Assembly: GCA_014058105.1 (NCBI GenBank)
Contig: JACGCM010000655.1
Location: 1,630,001 to 1,694,000, forward strand
DNA: 64,000 bases
Reading direction: 5' to 3'
DNA from: Kingdonia uniflora
Taxonomy: Eukaryota > Streptophyta > Magnoliopsida > Ranunculales > Circaeasteraceae
Part shown: piece after piece, positions 1 through 11,856 of the stretch
Numbering within the stretch: position 1 is the first letter of the stretch
Layout: each line of letters opens with the position of its first letter
The notes under the pieces: model-generated
Told to the model about the DNA's origin: nothing
Database searches by the model: none
The model's input: the letters and a program-made list of their open reading frames with translations, nothing else
Translations under genes and position numbers: made by a program

Positions 1-1560
1 AGGCTTTCGTTAAGATCATTCGCCCATACAATAGAACAAGGAGAGCAATCAAGGCTATGGCTACTTTTGGACAATTCCCGCCTGTAGTTTAGGACCCCTA
101 CTGTAACAATAGCTACTACGCATCCCACATCAGAAAATGCTATCGACGAAACAAACCTTTATCAAGCATATCACCATGACCTGGTACAGAACCAATCTTC
201 ACTTTTATCCGTTACGGATTAAGAAAAGCGTTCTAACAGCAGTTAAACAGCCCCTGAATGTCTTAGATAGCTGTAAGTGAAATGAAATAAAGGCTACTAA
301 GTAGTAGCTAGGAATGCGGCTAGCTCAGCTAGTTTACTTACTTGCTCGTTATAGGGGGGGGAGGCTAAAGCAGGGTAGCGAAACGTAGCTTAGGAACGGA
401 GTTGGCTTGTTAGAGCTAGGCTGTTGAGTGAAAGTAAGCGAGCTAGTCATACGAGCCAGTGAGCTAGGCAGCTTGCTGTAGTTGCTACGGTAAACTGGAG
501 TGAAACGAGTCAATCACGACATTAGACGACGTATTGAGCGAAGGACTCCAACATTCGAGCATTAAAAGCAGAGGTAGGGCTAGCCTGGGTATGAATCCTT
601 TCCTAGAGTGAGTCCTTATGTAAGTAGAAGGCAGCCATCTAAGGGATGCAACTAGTCTGCTTTAGCTCACCACTCAACTCATGCTTCTGTTCGACTCCTG
701 ACTAGCTCTCTTCGTTCGCACCTTTTCAAGCAAGTAAACTAGTTGCTTCGCTTCGCTTAGCCTACTTACTGTGTAGCCTTCTTTCACTGTAAGTAAGGTA
801 AGGATTGCTTTTTGCTAGCGGTATAAGCAAGCTCGGAAATAGGGAAAGACTACCTAAAGACTCCTCCGCTTGTACGCTGCAGGTGCTTTCCTTTTTTGAG
901 TGTCTTTATAGGGCCGGTATGAGCTCCTAACTCGTTGACTTGAGGATGTCACTGGGGATCCTCCCTTGCTTTCGCCTGCTCTTCTCACTTTGCTTGGATT
1001 GCACCTTGACTTGCGTACGCTGAGCCGGGTGCAGATATGCCGACAACCTTGACAATTCTTCTTCTTTTTGCTCCTATTGTGAAGAGCTTTTTCAACCTCC
1101 CCGAGGGGAACCGAACTACTTTTAGAGTGGGGTTACGCCCTTTCCTACAGCCCTTGCTAAAACAAAACCACCAAGAGCTCCTATCCCGGCAGTTCTGACC
1201 TTCTTTACCTTATTACTTATCTTATTCCTTACCTTGGATAAGATGAGAAGATCGCAGTCTCTTCTTCCTTGCTTAGGTCTGCTCAGTACAGTATGAGCAA
1301 GAAAAAACTGTACTGATTAGCAAGCAGGAAAACTGTACCAAGAATCTTACTCGATCGAGTTCCCTTCTTTTCTCCCTGGGAGCCTACTCCAGTGCCCCAG
1401 TAGTTTCTTATAGAGTCCCTGTCCAATTTGTTTGAAAGAAGTATCTTTTTTGTTTGAAAGAAGTATCTTTCTTTAGCTCTTTTCTTTGTAGTTTAGGATC
1501 CTCTTTTTGTTGCTATTTGAAAGGCTTCCTCCGGTTCCCACTACCACTCTTTACTCTTTT
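1..1560. other. Gene-free spacer poor in family A micro-repeats
   Basis: No gene recognised. No CTTGCGTAC copy in the first 1.56 kb, against one per roughly 400 bp elsewhere; a few family B half-copies are present (near 85 and 1490). It is rich in TAGCTAG- and GTAAGTAAG-like words. A short direct repeat TTTGAAAGAAGTATCTTT lies at 1430-1473. This stretch may be older unique sequence or a more recent arrival. Confidence 0.5.
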
Positions 1561-1597
1561 CGTACGCAAGTTTAGTGGGTCTCGTGTCCAAACTACA

Positions 1598-1639
1598 GTA
1601 GTTGCCTAAAATATACATTACGGCGTACGCAAGTACAAC
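1598..1639 (+). repeat. 42-bp composite dispersed repeat, copy 1
   Basis: GTAGTTGCCTAAAATATACA, then TTACGGCGTACGCAAGTACAAC: a family E element joined to a family A element. It is identical over 42 bp to 61643-61684, 60 kb away. Shorter copies lacking the family A part occur near 30123 and, inverted, near 13000 and 62217. Confidence 0.85.
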
Positions 1640-2398
1640 ACCTAGACTCTTTTTAAACCACACCTCTAGGGTTATTTCATCACCCGGAGCTTTCTTATTT
1701 CACTCCTAAACTACAACTACCAGTGGATTATATGAAAGATTAGAGTTTACGTACGCAAGTTGCGTTTATTAAATTCTTACAGTGGAAAAGTAGTAAAGAT
1801 TGTAGCTGTTAAGTAGTTGTAGTTTGTAGTTTGGACACCCTAATGCCTTTACGTAGTTTGTAGTTTGGATCCTAAACTACCACTATTTATAACGGCTTTT
1901 TCCAAAGTCTAACAGAACCTACTCTAGTGGTTTAGAAAGCTACCTTCCTCTGGCTTTTTTAACTCCTACAGTGGAACAGAAGAGTAGTTTAGCAATAGAA
2001 AATGTAGTTTGGACACCCTAAACCACTGAGTTAAAAAATAACTCTTTTCTTTGTAGTTTAGGATCCTCCAAAAAAAACTACAACTACTATCCTTTGTACC
2101 TTCTTCTAGCTAGGATCCTCGCTATAGCTATGTCTTTTTAAAATAGGATCCTAAACTACCTGACTCACGCTTCCATCTTCCGCTAACACACCCTTGCTTT
2201 TTAAAATACCCTAAAAAAATTGATAACGTTAAAAAATAGTGCGTTCCTAAACTACAAACTACGTAGTTTAGGCAACTTCCTGATTTCTTGCTGCTTGCTC
2301 CTAAACTACGTGCGATTTAGCTTTAGCATCCTAGCTCTGTAGTTTGTAGTTTGGATCCTAAACTACGCTTCTAAACTACGGTCTGAAATGCTTATCTT

Positions 2399-2488
2399 GT
2401 GTCCTTTTCTTTCTTTTCTTGCCGGAGGCTTCCAAACTACGCTCTCTATAAAACCTCAGGTGTCCTTTTCTTTCTTTTCTTGCCGGAG
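2399..2488 (+). repeat. 29-bp direct repeats, 61 bp apart
   Basis: GTGTCCTTTTCTTTCTTTTC, then TTGCCGGAG, at 2399-2427 and again at 2460-2488, separated by 32 bp that include family B half-copies. Confidence 0.85.
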
Positions 2489-3170
2489 TGGTTTTGGCTG
2501 AAGGTTTCGAAGCACTTAGAGTGGGTTTGACTATCATGTCAAAGGGAAAGGCTAGGACACGGTTCTTTCCTAGTCGTATAGTTGTCAAAAGCCGGGATTT
2601 GGTCTTAGAGACGCGTGGCTATTTCTTTCTTTTTTTGGCGTTGGTCTGGTGGTCTTTGTATAGGATTTCATAGCGCGGGTCTCTGGCTATCTCACGTGAT
2701 TGACTAGGATCAAATCCATGCTTTTCTTTCGTAGTGGGCAAAAAAAACTACTGTGTGAAGATTTCGCCTGGCTAGTTGTGGCGGTAATGTCTATAAGGTT
2801 TCTTGTGCATTGCAGTAAGGCTTTTTTTAGGATCCTTCTTTCCCCGCTAACGTGACTCATAATCATCGTATGGCCTAGCTTTTTTTTGGGGGGGCGACAG
2901 ACGCAAGAACCTTTGGTCTTTTCTTTACAAAGATCCAGACCCCTATTCGCTAAAAACTAACCCATAAAACGAAAAAACTCGGACTCGAGTAGCACTCGAC
3001 TTTTTTTCTAATCTGCGGAACGAAATCTCGAAGAAGAGTTCATACTCTCCGCAACACACCCCGCCTGTCCTCAAAAGGAAGTCTAAGGAAGTGCGGAGTG
3101 GCCTATCGTTCTCTGACCCTTAGAAAAAAAGAAGCTCCCGCCAATGTTTTGGGCCTACGTAGACGCCTAG

Positions 3171-3221
3171 TTGGCTTTGGTATTGGAGATAACTAGTTGG
3201 TTTGGTATTGGAGATAACTAG
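3171..3221 (+). repeat. Tandem duplication of about 25 bp
   Basis: TTGGCTTTGGTATTGGAGAT then AACTAG, followed by the same unit one base shorter (TTGGTTTGG...). Confidence 0.85.
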
Positions 3222-3636
3222 CGGCTTGGCTATGAATAGAATAGCCTTTTTTGCTCACCCTGAACGCGCCTTCTTTTCTTTAACGTTGAAGAAAACCAGC
3301 CGCCAACCCTTTTTTTATAAGCATAGCCCCCTTTTCCCTCACCCAAGAAGAGGAGAGCTTCAATTGCTGTAGCGCCTTCACTTCACTTCCTTGGCCTCAC
3401 CGCCTTTCCTTCTCGTCCTAAGCTCCGCTCGGATGGTCTCAAATTTGCCCTGGCACCTAGCATTGCAAAGCTGCTGACTCTCTTAGTTGCTGGTTGCTAA
3501 AGAGTCTTTCGGATACTCCCACCTAGCCCTAACCGAACAAGAGCGCTTAGTAGTTTAGCGACTAGAAGAGGGGTGTTTTTTTTAGTAGTAAAGGCCTCTG
3601 ACCGTAGCCAACGTTTCATATCCGTTTCCAAACTAC

Positions 3637-3679
3637 GCAGCCTTTGTCCTTATTTCTCTCTCTATGGACTTTCCTATAG
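3637..3679 (-). pseudogene. Second scrap of the same LINE reverse transcriptase
   Basis: A 37-base match, with one mismatch, to plus-strand positions 56352-56388 of the LINE remnant, followed by TATAGC that may align after a 7-base gap. On the minus strand it would encode the basic IEREIRTKAA stretch that follows QGDPMSPY. To its left, GCCAACG (3607-3613) matches GCCAACG at 56345, but here 23 bases ending in CCAAACTAC separate it from GCAGCC. That looks like an insertion carrying a family B half-element. The fragment is too short for firm family assignment on its own; the call rests on the match to the longer copy. Confidence 0.6.
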
Positions 3680-4185
3680 CTTCTTTTTTTAGCCAATAAG
3701 GAAAAGAGAAGAAAGAGGGAAGGCGGTGATATGTCGACCCTAGTCCTTCGTATCATCCTCTTTTTTTAGCCAATACTTCTAAGGATCCTTGGCACAGCAC
3801 AAAAGTACGAAAGAAAAGCAAAGAAAAGATGGTGCCTGTTTTTTGTAGTTTAGGTAGTTTAGGATCCTTAACGGTAGTTTAGGGGCACCAGATGAAGATG
3901 AGGCCTTTGACACGCCCTACCAAAAACTCTAACCCTATTTCGCTTTTTTTTGGACCGTTTTATCTTTATCTCCAATTTCAAAAGGGGACCTACTACCCCT
4001 TCCCCACTTGGTAAGGATCCCGCGGGAGCAAAACCCTTCCCCACTAGGTATGGGGAGAAAAAAGAAGGGCTGACGCATGCAACCCCGGATCACTCACGTA
4101 GTTTAGGATCCTCACTTCAGAACTATGATTATGCTTTTCTTTCTTTCCGCCTACGAAGCAATGCGCGGTCTAAAACTACAAACTA

Positions 4186-4307
4186 CCCCACTCGCCTACG
4201 AAGCAATGCTTGGTCCTTTATCTTCTGCTTCTTGGTCTTCTTCCCCACTCGCCTACGAAGCAATGCTTGGTCCTTTATCTTCTGCTTCTTGGTCTTCTTC
4301 CCCACTT
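4186..4307 (+). repeat. Tandem duplication, period 57 bp
   Basis: Two near-identical units beginning CCCCACTCGCCTACGAAGCA, then ATGCTTGGTCC and a TTCT-rich tail, with the next unit at 4243. A partial earlier copy (CCGCCTACGAAGCAATGCGCGGTC) lies at 4148. As 57 is a multiple of three, open frames run across it (3950-4360 and 4125-4433), which explains those frames without a gene. Confidence 0.9.
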
Positions 4308-4962
4308 CTGACAACGAAAACAAAAAGACAGCGTACCTCAGGGGCAAAAAAAAACAGTAGTGGATCTTCTTCTTTCACGCTTTCCAAACTACCTTCAAGT
4401 TTGGAGCGGGGTTCCTCTTGCTTTTCTTTATAGAAAAAGCTGGAAAAGAAAAGGAGGACAAGGCAAAGCTCCACTCCGAAGAATAGCGTTGCTTAGGCCT
4501 CCCCCAAAAACCAGAAGAATAGCGACACCACCTAGCTTCGGAAAAAATGGAACTCTCCAGGCTTAACCCCTGGGCTACGTGCGCTTTCAGCATAGCGACC
4601 TGCGTGACAGTTAGCCTTATGTCATAGCGCCTATATTAGTAGTTATGTCTACACCCCTAACTACTGGCTCGTTTCTTTTGGCAGAGCGTCCGTAGTTTAG
4701 AAGACAGAACAAAAAAGAGGGGTTTTTGTAGTTTACTTGCGTACGGGGAGAGTAGCGCTGCATCAGTCGGAAGTAGTTTGTAGTTTAGAGGACAGGTAGA
4801 TTAGGGTGTGGGAGGCAAAAGCGTTGACCTGTTAAAAAGAGAAGGAGCTGTCCGCCAATATAGGCGCTAACAAAAGACAAGGATCCTTTTTAAAGGCTCA
4901 GGTTTCACGGCTAAAGGTTGAGGCCTAAGCCTATCACAGCTATCCCAAGGCTTTTTCGACGG

Positions 4963-4984
4963 GTAGTTTAGGATCCTAAACTAC
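4963..4984. repeat. Family B 22-bp perfect palindrome
   Basis: Half-site GTAGTTTAGGA followed by its exact reverse complement, so the centre is GGATCC. A second identical copy lies at 5020-5041, and both follow the same left flank (CCTATCACAG...GG). Another perfect copy is at 53587-53608. Half-copies (GTAGTTTAG, CTAAACTAC, often with GTAGTTTGTAGTTTGG variants) number in the hundreds, and GGATCC alone occurs many dozens of times, usually as AAGGATCCTT or AGGATCCT. Confidence 0.9.
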
Positions 4985-5019
4985 GCAGGATTGCATCAGT
5001 AGAGCTAGCCTATCACAGG

Positions 5020-5041
5020 GTAGTTTAGGATCCTAAACTAC
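5020..5041. repeat. Family B palindrome, second copy
   Basis: Identical to 4963-4984, with AGCCTATCACAGG directly to its left. In the first copy the same left flank is separated from the palindrome by about 22 extra bases. Confidence 0.9.
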
Positions 5042-7012
5042 CTCACACTGACACGAAGGATCCTAAACTACGGTCACCAGATGTGATGGGGGATGTAGTC
5101 AATACAAACTTTGGAAGCGATATAGACCATCTAGACCTAAAACTACGGAGTGGTTAAATTATTGGTATAATAAAGAAAAGAGCTCTAAACTACAAACTAC
5201 GCAGGCTCTAGACTACGGACTCTACGCAGTTGGGGATGGATCCAGCTTCCTATCTGACCTCCGTAGGCTAGGATCCTTCCTGCATACTTACCCGACTTCC
5301 GCCTATCTTTCCTTACTCTTTTCGTTTTCAGTAGTGGCTTAGGAACGAAGCTGCTCATGCTCCACTCCTTTGGTCTAAAAGAAAGCATGGAAAGTCGAAG
5401 AGAATCTTGAACAGACAAGACAGATGAGATCTTAGCGCAACAACCTGAGATGGAAGAGAGAACACAGCTATGAACGAACCCGCAACTCCTAAGCCTAAGA
5501 GAGATGTGCCGTGTGCCCCCCAATAAGATAGACGATACCGATGGATAGAAGAAGTGCGTTGCAAGAACGTAGGGGGGGTATAAAAAAAGTCGGATAGAGA
5601 AGAGAGTAACCCATGTTTTCAAAGGGTAAGGGAGTCAAAAGCAGTCTTAAAAAAGAGTCTCGCTAAGCCATAAGTGCAGGTCGGGATCAGGTGATAAGTC
5701 AAAAGAAAGGAATAAGATCCTTTTAAAGGGCCTCTCTTTCATTAGCGCATAGACCTCTAGCTACTTAAAGCATAGACCGCTTTCCAAGCACAAAACGATA
5801 GGTGGATGGATGACTAGAATAGAATCGGACTTCACCTCACCGTACGCAAGTTCGATCTACCCGAAGATAGGTTGCCTTGTCTAGACCCTAGCCGAAGCGT
5901 CATTCATGCATTGAAAGGTACGCTATAGCACGCCGACTCGAGACAAATCAAAGCACGCACTATAGCTATAGCTATAGCAATGAGAAACCATAAGCTATAG
6001 CAATGAGAAACCATAGAATGACGGGGGCCTAAAAAAAGAAGGAGAGCCTGGACAAAGGAGTAGTTTAGGGGACTTGGAGTGGTTCGACGTACAAGCAAAA
6101 CTGGTCGTTCCTAAAGCTATTGCTCACCTGGCTCCACTGGATCTTGGGCTTATCTTTCAAACTAGTATTGTGCGTGATAACTCCTTCTTTTCCGAACCAT
6201 TTGGGAAGTGGCGTCTAGCCTATAGTTCTATGTCGTTAAGCCTGTTTTAAAATGCTAGGATCCTTGATTGTCGTCTCACTATAGTATCGAACCTCCACTC
6301 GCGTACCGATCCTTAGCCCTTTTAAACTCTTTAGCTAGCTCTTTTCCATGTACGCAAGTTTCTTCCATTTTCCGTACGCAAGTTGGTTCCATTTTCCACT
6401 GATTTCCATACAGTGGTTGTGGTTTAGGATCCTATTTTCCATCATCCTAAACTACTGCTTTCCTTCTTCTGACTTCACTCACGGTAGTTGCCAACTCATT
6501 AGGCTACAACTCCCCTTGCTTTTGACTCCTAGGAATTCACTCCACCTTCGGCGTACGCAAGTTCCAAACTACCTTTCTTTATCTTTTACACAAGTCAATG
6601 CCGGTAGAGGCCACTAGGTAGGGCGACACAGTGATACGTTCTCCAACTACTTTCTTGTCTTTCTTTCTGGACCAGCTACGGATCCAACTACGACCAGGGT
6701 TGCGTCTGCAGCACACTCCAAAGCCAGCCAAGAAGGTGCAGGAACCCCGTTTTTTGTAGTTTAGGAGCCCTACCACTCGTGAGCTCAGCCATTCACCGTA
6801 CGCAAGTTCACGTCTTTATAGGGGCCCCAGGGAGCTTCAGAAGTCGGCCTACTTGGGGTTTGGTTCTGTCCTGCTCACCCCTAAAAAAACGGAGATTCAC
6901 CAAGACCTTTTTGTACATTGGCTTTGGCAAGGATCCTTGAAAAGCAGGATCCTCCGCTTGTTTTTGTTTGGACCAACTAGAACTCAGTACGGTGGAGGGT
7001 TTGTGCTTGATC

Positions 7013-7212
7013 ACATGCACCCAAAACAATTGGAGAGAGGTTTATTTCACCGCATGCACCCAGGAGTCGGTTTCTTTCACCGCAGCATGCACCCAAAACA
7101 ATTGGAGAGAGCTTTGCTTGATCACGTTTACCCAGGAGTAGATTTATTTCACCGCATCATTCACCGTAGTTGTAGTTTAGGAGTAGATTTATTTCACAGC
7201 ATGCACCCAGGT
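7013..7212 (+). repeat. Imperfect tandem array (GCATGCACCC / TTTATTTCACCG units)
   Basis: Six or more partial units alternate CATGCACCCAAAACAATTGG-AGAGAG with GCATGCACCCAGGAGT and GATTTATTTCACCG. One unit is interrupted by TAGTTGTAGTTTAG (family B type, near 7169) between two copies of the GGAGTAGATTTATTTCAC core. The 130-codon frame at 6853-7245 (HRMHPG repeats) arises from this array. Confidence 0.8.
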
Positions 7213-8840
7213 GGAGGATTTGCGTACGGAGAAAAGCCTTGTTGAATTTGGTCAACAAGAAAGGGATTCGCTGCTCATTGAAAGTAGATTAAGCAACAAA
7301 AAGAGAAGCCAGATAGGGTAGTTGTAGTTTGGAAGCGTGGAGGATCCTTTCGACGTACGCAAGTAGGGCTTTAAAAAGAGTTTAAAAGAGGAAGGGCTTT
7401 AAAAGGATTTGTCTATAGAAAAGAGTGAAAGGAAGCATAGATTTCAACTAGATCAAAGCACAAAGGAAAAGAAGCCAGATGCATGGATTTCTGCTAGTTT
7501 TCCACGTACGCAAGTGTCGGGGAAAAAGCGTGGATTTCACCCGGGGAAAGGAAAGAATGAAGACCTCTTCCTGGCAGACCTACCACTTTGGTTCCTATAT
7601 GCGCTCTCCGCCCCGAGCCATCTTTACTGAGCACATGCCAAAGAGACCAACGGCGCTCCCTTACCCCTATCTCAGATAAGCTGCTATCTCTGATCTTTGA
7701 CTGAGACTCGGTTCTTTAAGGGTAAAGACTCTCACTGCACTCTTGGTCCACACCCCTAAACTACCTTTTTGTTGCTTTCCTCCTTTTGCATGAAACTCTA
7801 ACCGCTCTTTCTTTTCCTTTTCTTATCAACAGCCTCTCTTAAAAAAAGCAGCGATACGTTAAGCAAATCCGAGTCATATGTAGTTTTACTTCAAGGATCC
7901 TCTTTTTTAAGGCACCTATAAACTCGAAGAAGAGCTTCCCGTATCAGATGGGTAAGGTGGGCGTCACTCTCTTATTCAAACCAAAAGGCCACTAATTACC
8001 GAATAAAGATGGGGTTGGTTATTCGGGCATTCTATCACGCCTAAGAGGAGTGTGTTTTGGAAGAAGGATCCTTTTTAAAGCCTAACAGAGGAGTGTGTTT
8101 TGGAAGAAGAGCGGCTGATGCTGGTGTTTTTTTTTCGGTTCTGTGGCTTCCCTCGGTTTTTCACTACTTTCTTTAACCGGAGACTTAGCGCACTTTGTCT
8201 TCGATAACTAGACCCCTTTCAATTTTCGCTACGTCCTTTAACCCGAGACTTGTTAAAAAGGCGCACTTTCATACCTATCTTGCGCTTCCTTTCTCTTTCT
8301 ATAGGAGAGATGCTTAGGTTTTGTCTTGACCCTAAAGTAAAGAAGGGTTGTTCTATGAGTCCTAGCACACCACTAGTCCTCTCCGATGCTTCTTTTAGGA
8401 CTAACTGCTGCCAGACACGAAAGAGAGCTCGTTGAAAATGGCTCCTATAGCTATAGACAGACGTCTAGGTCTGACGTCTGTTAGCAATCTGATTCACGCG
8501 TCAAAAAGCGCTCTTTTTTTTGAAGACTGATCTTATTTTGGAGACGCTCCACTAGTCTAGAAAGGGTTAGAGTGCGTCTTTGTCTTTCTAGATTTCTAGA
8601 TAAGAGTGCGTCTTTGTCTTTCTTTCACTTGTCTTCTTTTTTTGTTGGCCAACAAGCCTAAACCCTCACGTTGCAAATCTTCTTTTTTAAAGAAAGACAA
8701 ACTCAACCCGCATGGCCAACAAGCCTAAACCCTTACGTTGCAAAGAAAGCTCTGATCCACCGCAAGATCAACATGACCTAAACCCTCCCGCGTCTTCCCG
8801 TTACGAAGCCAACTAGTCCTATAGACGTCGACAACTTTAT

Positions 8841-8946
8841 CTAGGACCACGGGTTTTACCCCTGGCTAGGCAGTTCGACATGAGGACTAGGCTCTAGGAC
8901 CACGGGTTTTACCCCTGGCTAGGCAGTTCGACACGAGGACTAGGCT
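8841..8946 (+). repeat. Tandem duplication, 2 x 53 bp
   Basis: Units start CTAGGACCACGGGTTTTACC and end GAGGACTAGGCT, with one mismatch (ACATGAGG versus ACACGAGG). Confidence 0.93.
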
Positions 8947-9138
8947 CGTAGGGTAGAGTCCTCTTAGCAAGAGAGCCCAAAAGTCGGAAAGGGGTTTTTT
9001 TGCAGGTTAGAGGCTACTTTGCAAATCGTAGTGGGGTTTTTTAAAGACAAAGGCCTGCGTAAGGCAGAATGACAAAAGAGTCAAGGATCCTAAACTACAA
9101 AGAAATAAAATAAGAAGAGTAGTTTAGAGGCCTGCCAC

Positions 9139-9254
9139 TCGGCTAAGAATCCCGCTAACTTGCGTACGACGAAAAAAGATAGAAGGTCAGAGACAATTCG
9201 GCTAAGAATCCCGCTAACTTGCGTACGACGAAAAAAGATAGGAGGTCAGAGAAT
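9139..9254 (+). repeat. Tandem duplication, period 59 bp, each copy with a family A element
   Basis: TCGGCTAAGAATCCCGCTAA, then the 9-mer CTTGCGTAC, then GACGAAAAAAGATAG, present twice. The family A element is present at the same place in both, so it predates this duplication. Confidence 0.9.
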
Positions 9255-9562
9255 AGGCTGATTTCGTCTTAGTTTAGCTCCACTCCTGCACGACTTGAAA
9301 TTCGCTCTCTAAAACACAAACACACTACTCCTTTTTTAGACAAGACAAGACCGAGGCTTTTTTTAGGGGAAGGTCCGTGGTCAAAGGGTGTGTGTGACCC
9401 TCTGTAGTGTCTTTTGCGCAAGACATTTAGTAGCTAGGGCAAGAATAAGCTACTGGCGGCACTAGAAAGCTACAAGACAAGAGTAGCGCCCTTTTTTTGG
9501 AGCCCCTATAGCCCTTTCTTAGCCTCTGTTCCTCCTTTTCTAGAAGCGCCTATTCTCTCTGA

Positions 9563-9716
9563 TTGTCTTGTCTCCGTACGCAAGTTCTTCCGCTTTTTTA
9601 ACTCTAGTATAGGCAGGTCTTAGCCTCTTTCCTCCTTCGGCTGGAGCTCAGAAAGAGGCTTGTCTTGTCTCCGTACGCAAGTTCTTCCGCTTTTTTAACT
9701 CTAGTATAGGCAGGCC
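9563..9716 (+). repeat. Direct duplication of about 55 bp, period about 96 bp
   Basis: TTGTCTTGTCTCCGTACGCA, then AGTTCTTCCGCTTTTTTAACTCTAGTATAGGCAGG, occurs at about 9563 and again at about 9659. Three copies of ATGCCTTGTCGTTTCAC follow (near 9737, 9780 and 9843); two continue ACGATGCTT, and the middle one continues with a family A element instead. Confidence 0.85.
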
Positions 9717-10777
9717 TTTGGTAGGAAGTCGACTATGCCTTGTCGTTTCACACGATGCTTCGGGACCAAGGAAAAGACGATGCCTTGTCGTTTCACCGTA
9801 CGCAAGTGGAGAAGACTGAACCGGAACTCTAGGAAGTAAGACCATGCCTTGTCGTTTCACACGATGCTTCTTGTTGATCCAACTAGAGGTCGCCTGTCTC
9901 TCTTGGGGTTGATCCAACTCGTCGTTCTCTTTTTAAAGCCACAACCTTTCAGACCACTGGTTTTTTTAGGTCCCCCCCAAACTACGTAGGCTAAGTCGAC
10001 TCCCTATACCCCTTGTGATTCAGCCATTCACCACATGGGCGGCGTCGCCTTCGTAGGAGTTCTTTTCGCGTAGTAGCTATGACAACACACCCAGAGACTT
10101 GTGTCGCTACTTTAAGGCTTTTCTTGGCTTTTTTTAGGCCCCCTAAGCTCAAATCGCCTACTAGTACTAGCGGGAAAGAAGGAGAGCTAGGGACTCTGGA
10201 GGAAAGAAAGAGAGCTAGGGACCAGAGTAGCATCTGCTTATAGACATTACCACTACTGCTTTGGTCTAGTGGTATTGGAGACTCAATGACCAGTCAAAAG
10301 CGTTGACCTCTACGTGCGTCTCTAACTACTCAGACTTGACCGTACAATGGCGCTTCCTTTGGTGGCTAAGTAAACTCCCCTAGGATCTTTGCTTTCTTTT
10401 AGAGGGCCAGTAGGTAAGACCGAAAAGGCATTGTAAGCAGACACTCTCCAAAACACACTCCAATCAAGTTGCTTATGGCCCCTACAGGAGGACTATGAAT
10501 AGGACTAGCAACGGCCTACTAGTAGGGTAAGGATAGGGGTGTGTTGCGTAGCATCGAGGGGCCCTTTTTGACCAACCTTTGGTGGCTTCTTTTTGTATAC
10601 TCTTTGCCTTTTCGGTCTTACACCGCAGCATCGTTCTTCTATCTTCTTGTACGCAGTCGCCAACTAGGATTAGTAGTTGTAGTTTAGGAAGCCTTTTTTC
10701 TTCTTAGGGGACGACCAGCTCTTCCAAAGGCCCGGTCCTCAACACACCGCCGGCACAAGAAGACTGTTTAAAAAAAA

Positions 10778-10893
10778 GGAGAATATGGCGAAGGTAACCT
10801 GCCATAAATTGGAAGACTGACGCAATTGGTCCTCCAACACACCAGTCATCTCTCTCTTAGGAGAATATGGCGAAGGTAACCTGCCGTAGATTG
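10778..10893 (+). repeat. 35-bp direct repeats, 81 bp apart
   Basis: AGGAGAATATGGCGAAGGTA then ACCTGCC occurs at 10778 and at 10859, with two mismatches in the last ten bases. Confidence 0.8.
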
Positions 10894-11856
10894 CCAGAAA
10901 CTTTAGACTTGCGTGCGGGGAGAGGACTCTATAACTAGCGGCGAGTTGGGTAAGTCTACTGTAGAAAGACGCCTCTAAACTACAACTACTCCAAACTACA
11001 AACTACAATGCTCTAAACTACTAATACTTGAAAGCTAACCTACCCACCACGCTTGGACTCAACAGGAAGTCAAGGAACCCTTTTGTCTCACCGCACGCAA
11101 GTTAAGGTATAGGTGGATAGGAGTAGTTAGGGGCCACTGCTCTCTACAAAGGCGGCCTTTAAAAAAAGGAACCCGGCCTAACAATTGGCCTTGACCGCGG
11201 CAAAGCAAAGCTAAGACGTCTTTGCTGCTGCTGAAAGAACCTACCTAAGCAGCAAACTGGTCATCCCAGTCCTAATACCTTAGCGAAGGCGAGGGCCAAA
11301 AAGTAGTTGGGGGTGAGTCTTGGAGCAGGTTATAGGCCCCCGTCAACCTAGAGTGAGTACGGATAAGTAGTTTAGCAAATGACTCCTATAGATCTCATGC
11401 GTCCTAGACCTACTCTCATCTCTAGTGAAAGAATTCGCGGCACCAGGTGTGGGTCTCTATTCTTTGATCCGGCGCTGACGCACTATAGACATAAGACATA
11501 GACATGACCGCTTTTTCTATAGCTAAAGAAAAAGACAGGTTTAGGGCGTTTAGGGAATCGGATATTTCGCGCGTTTAGCAACATAGCTTAGGCTTTAAAA
11601 GAAGGCGGGGAAAGCACAGATAGGACGCAGAGGTAGCCTAACCGTATCCTATGCGCGCTTATAAGACCAACAGCTAGTAAGCTATGCGCTTGTTTTTCAA
11701 CATCTAGCGGGATAAAAGGCTCCCGTTGCAACACACCACGGCTAACCTTCCTCGTCGCATGTGCTTTCTGGCCCCACCTCTGTCTCCAAACTACACTCTT
11801 CATTTCACTTCCTTTTTAGACTTGCGTACGCTAAAAGAGCTCTTTTCTTTAAGAAC

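Larger units (their letters stand above)
1561..8840. other. Gene-free spacer dense in micro-repeats
   Basis: No gene recognised. Families A, B and E are dense from 1561 to 2400; family B half-copies, often doubled as GTAGTTTGTAGTTTGG, dominate 4680-5240. Listed tandem arrays (2.4, 3.2, 4.2 and 7.0 kb) and the LINE scrap at 3.64 kb lie here. A CTATAG(CTATAG)n stretch with a duplicated CAATGAGAAACCATA lies at 5955-6015. The 141-codon minus-strand frame at 5197-5622 has no recognisable motif and spans B-type elements, and I do not call it. Confidence 0.55.

Noticed and set aside
5197..5622. 141-codon minus-strand frame
   Set aside because: No motif, overlapped by a 69-codon frame in another register, and it spans family B elements. 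Nothing supports it as a gene.
7013..7245. Possible repeat protein (HRMHPG pattern)
   Set aside because: The pattern arises from a short imperfect DNA tandem array with an internal micro-repeat, and it has no recognisable start context or domain.
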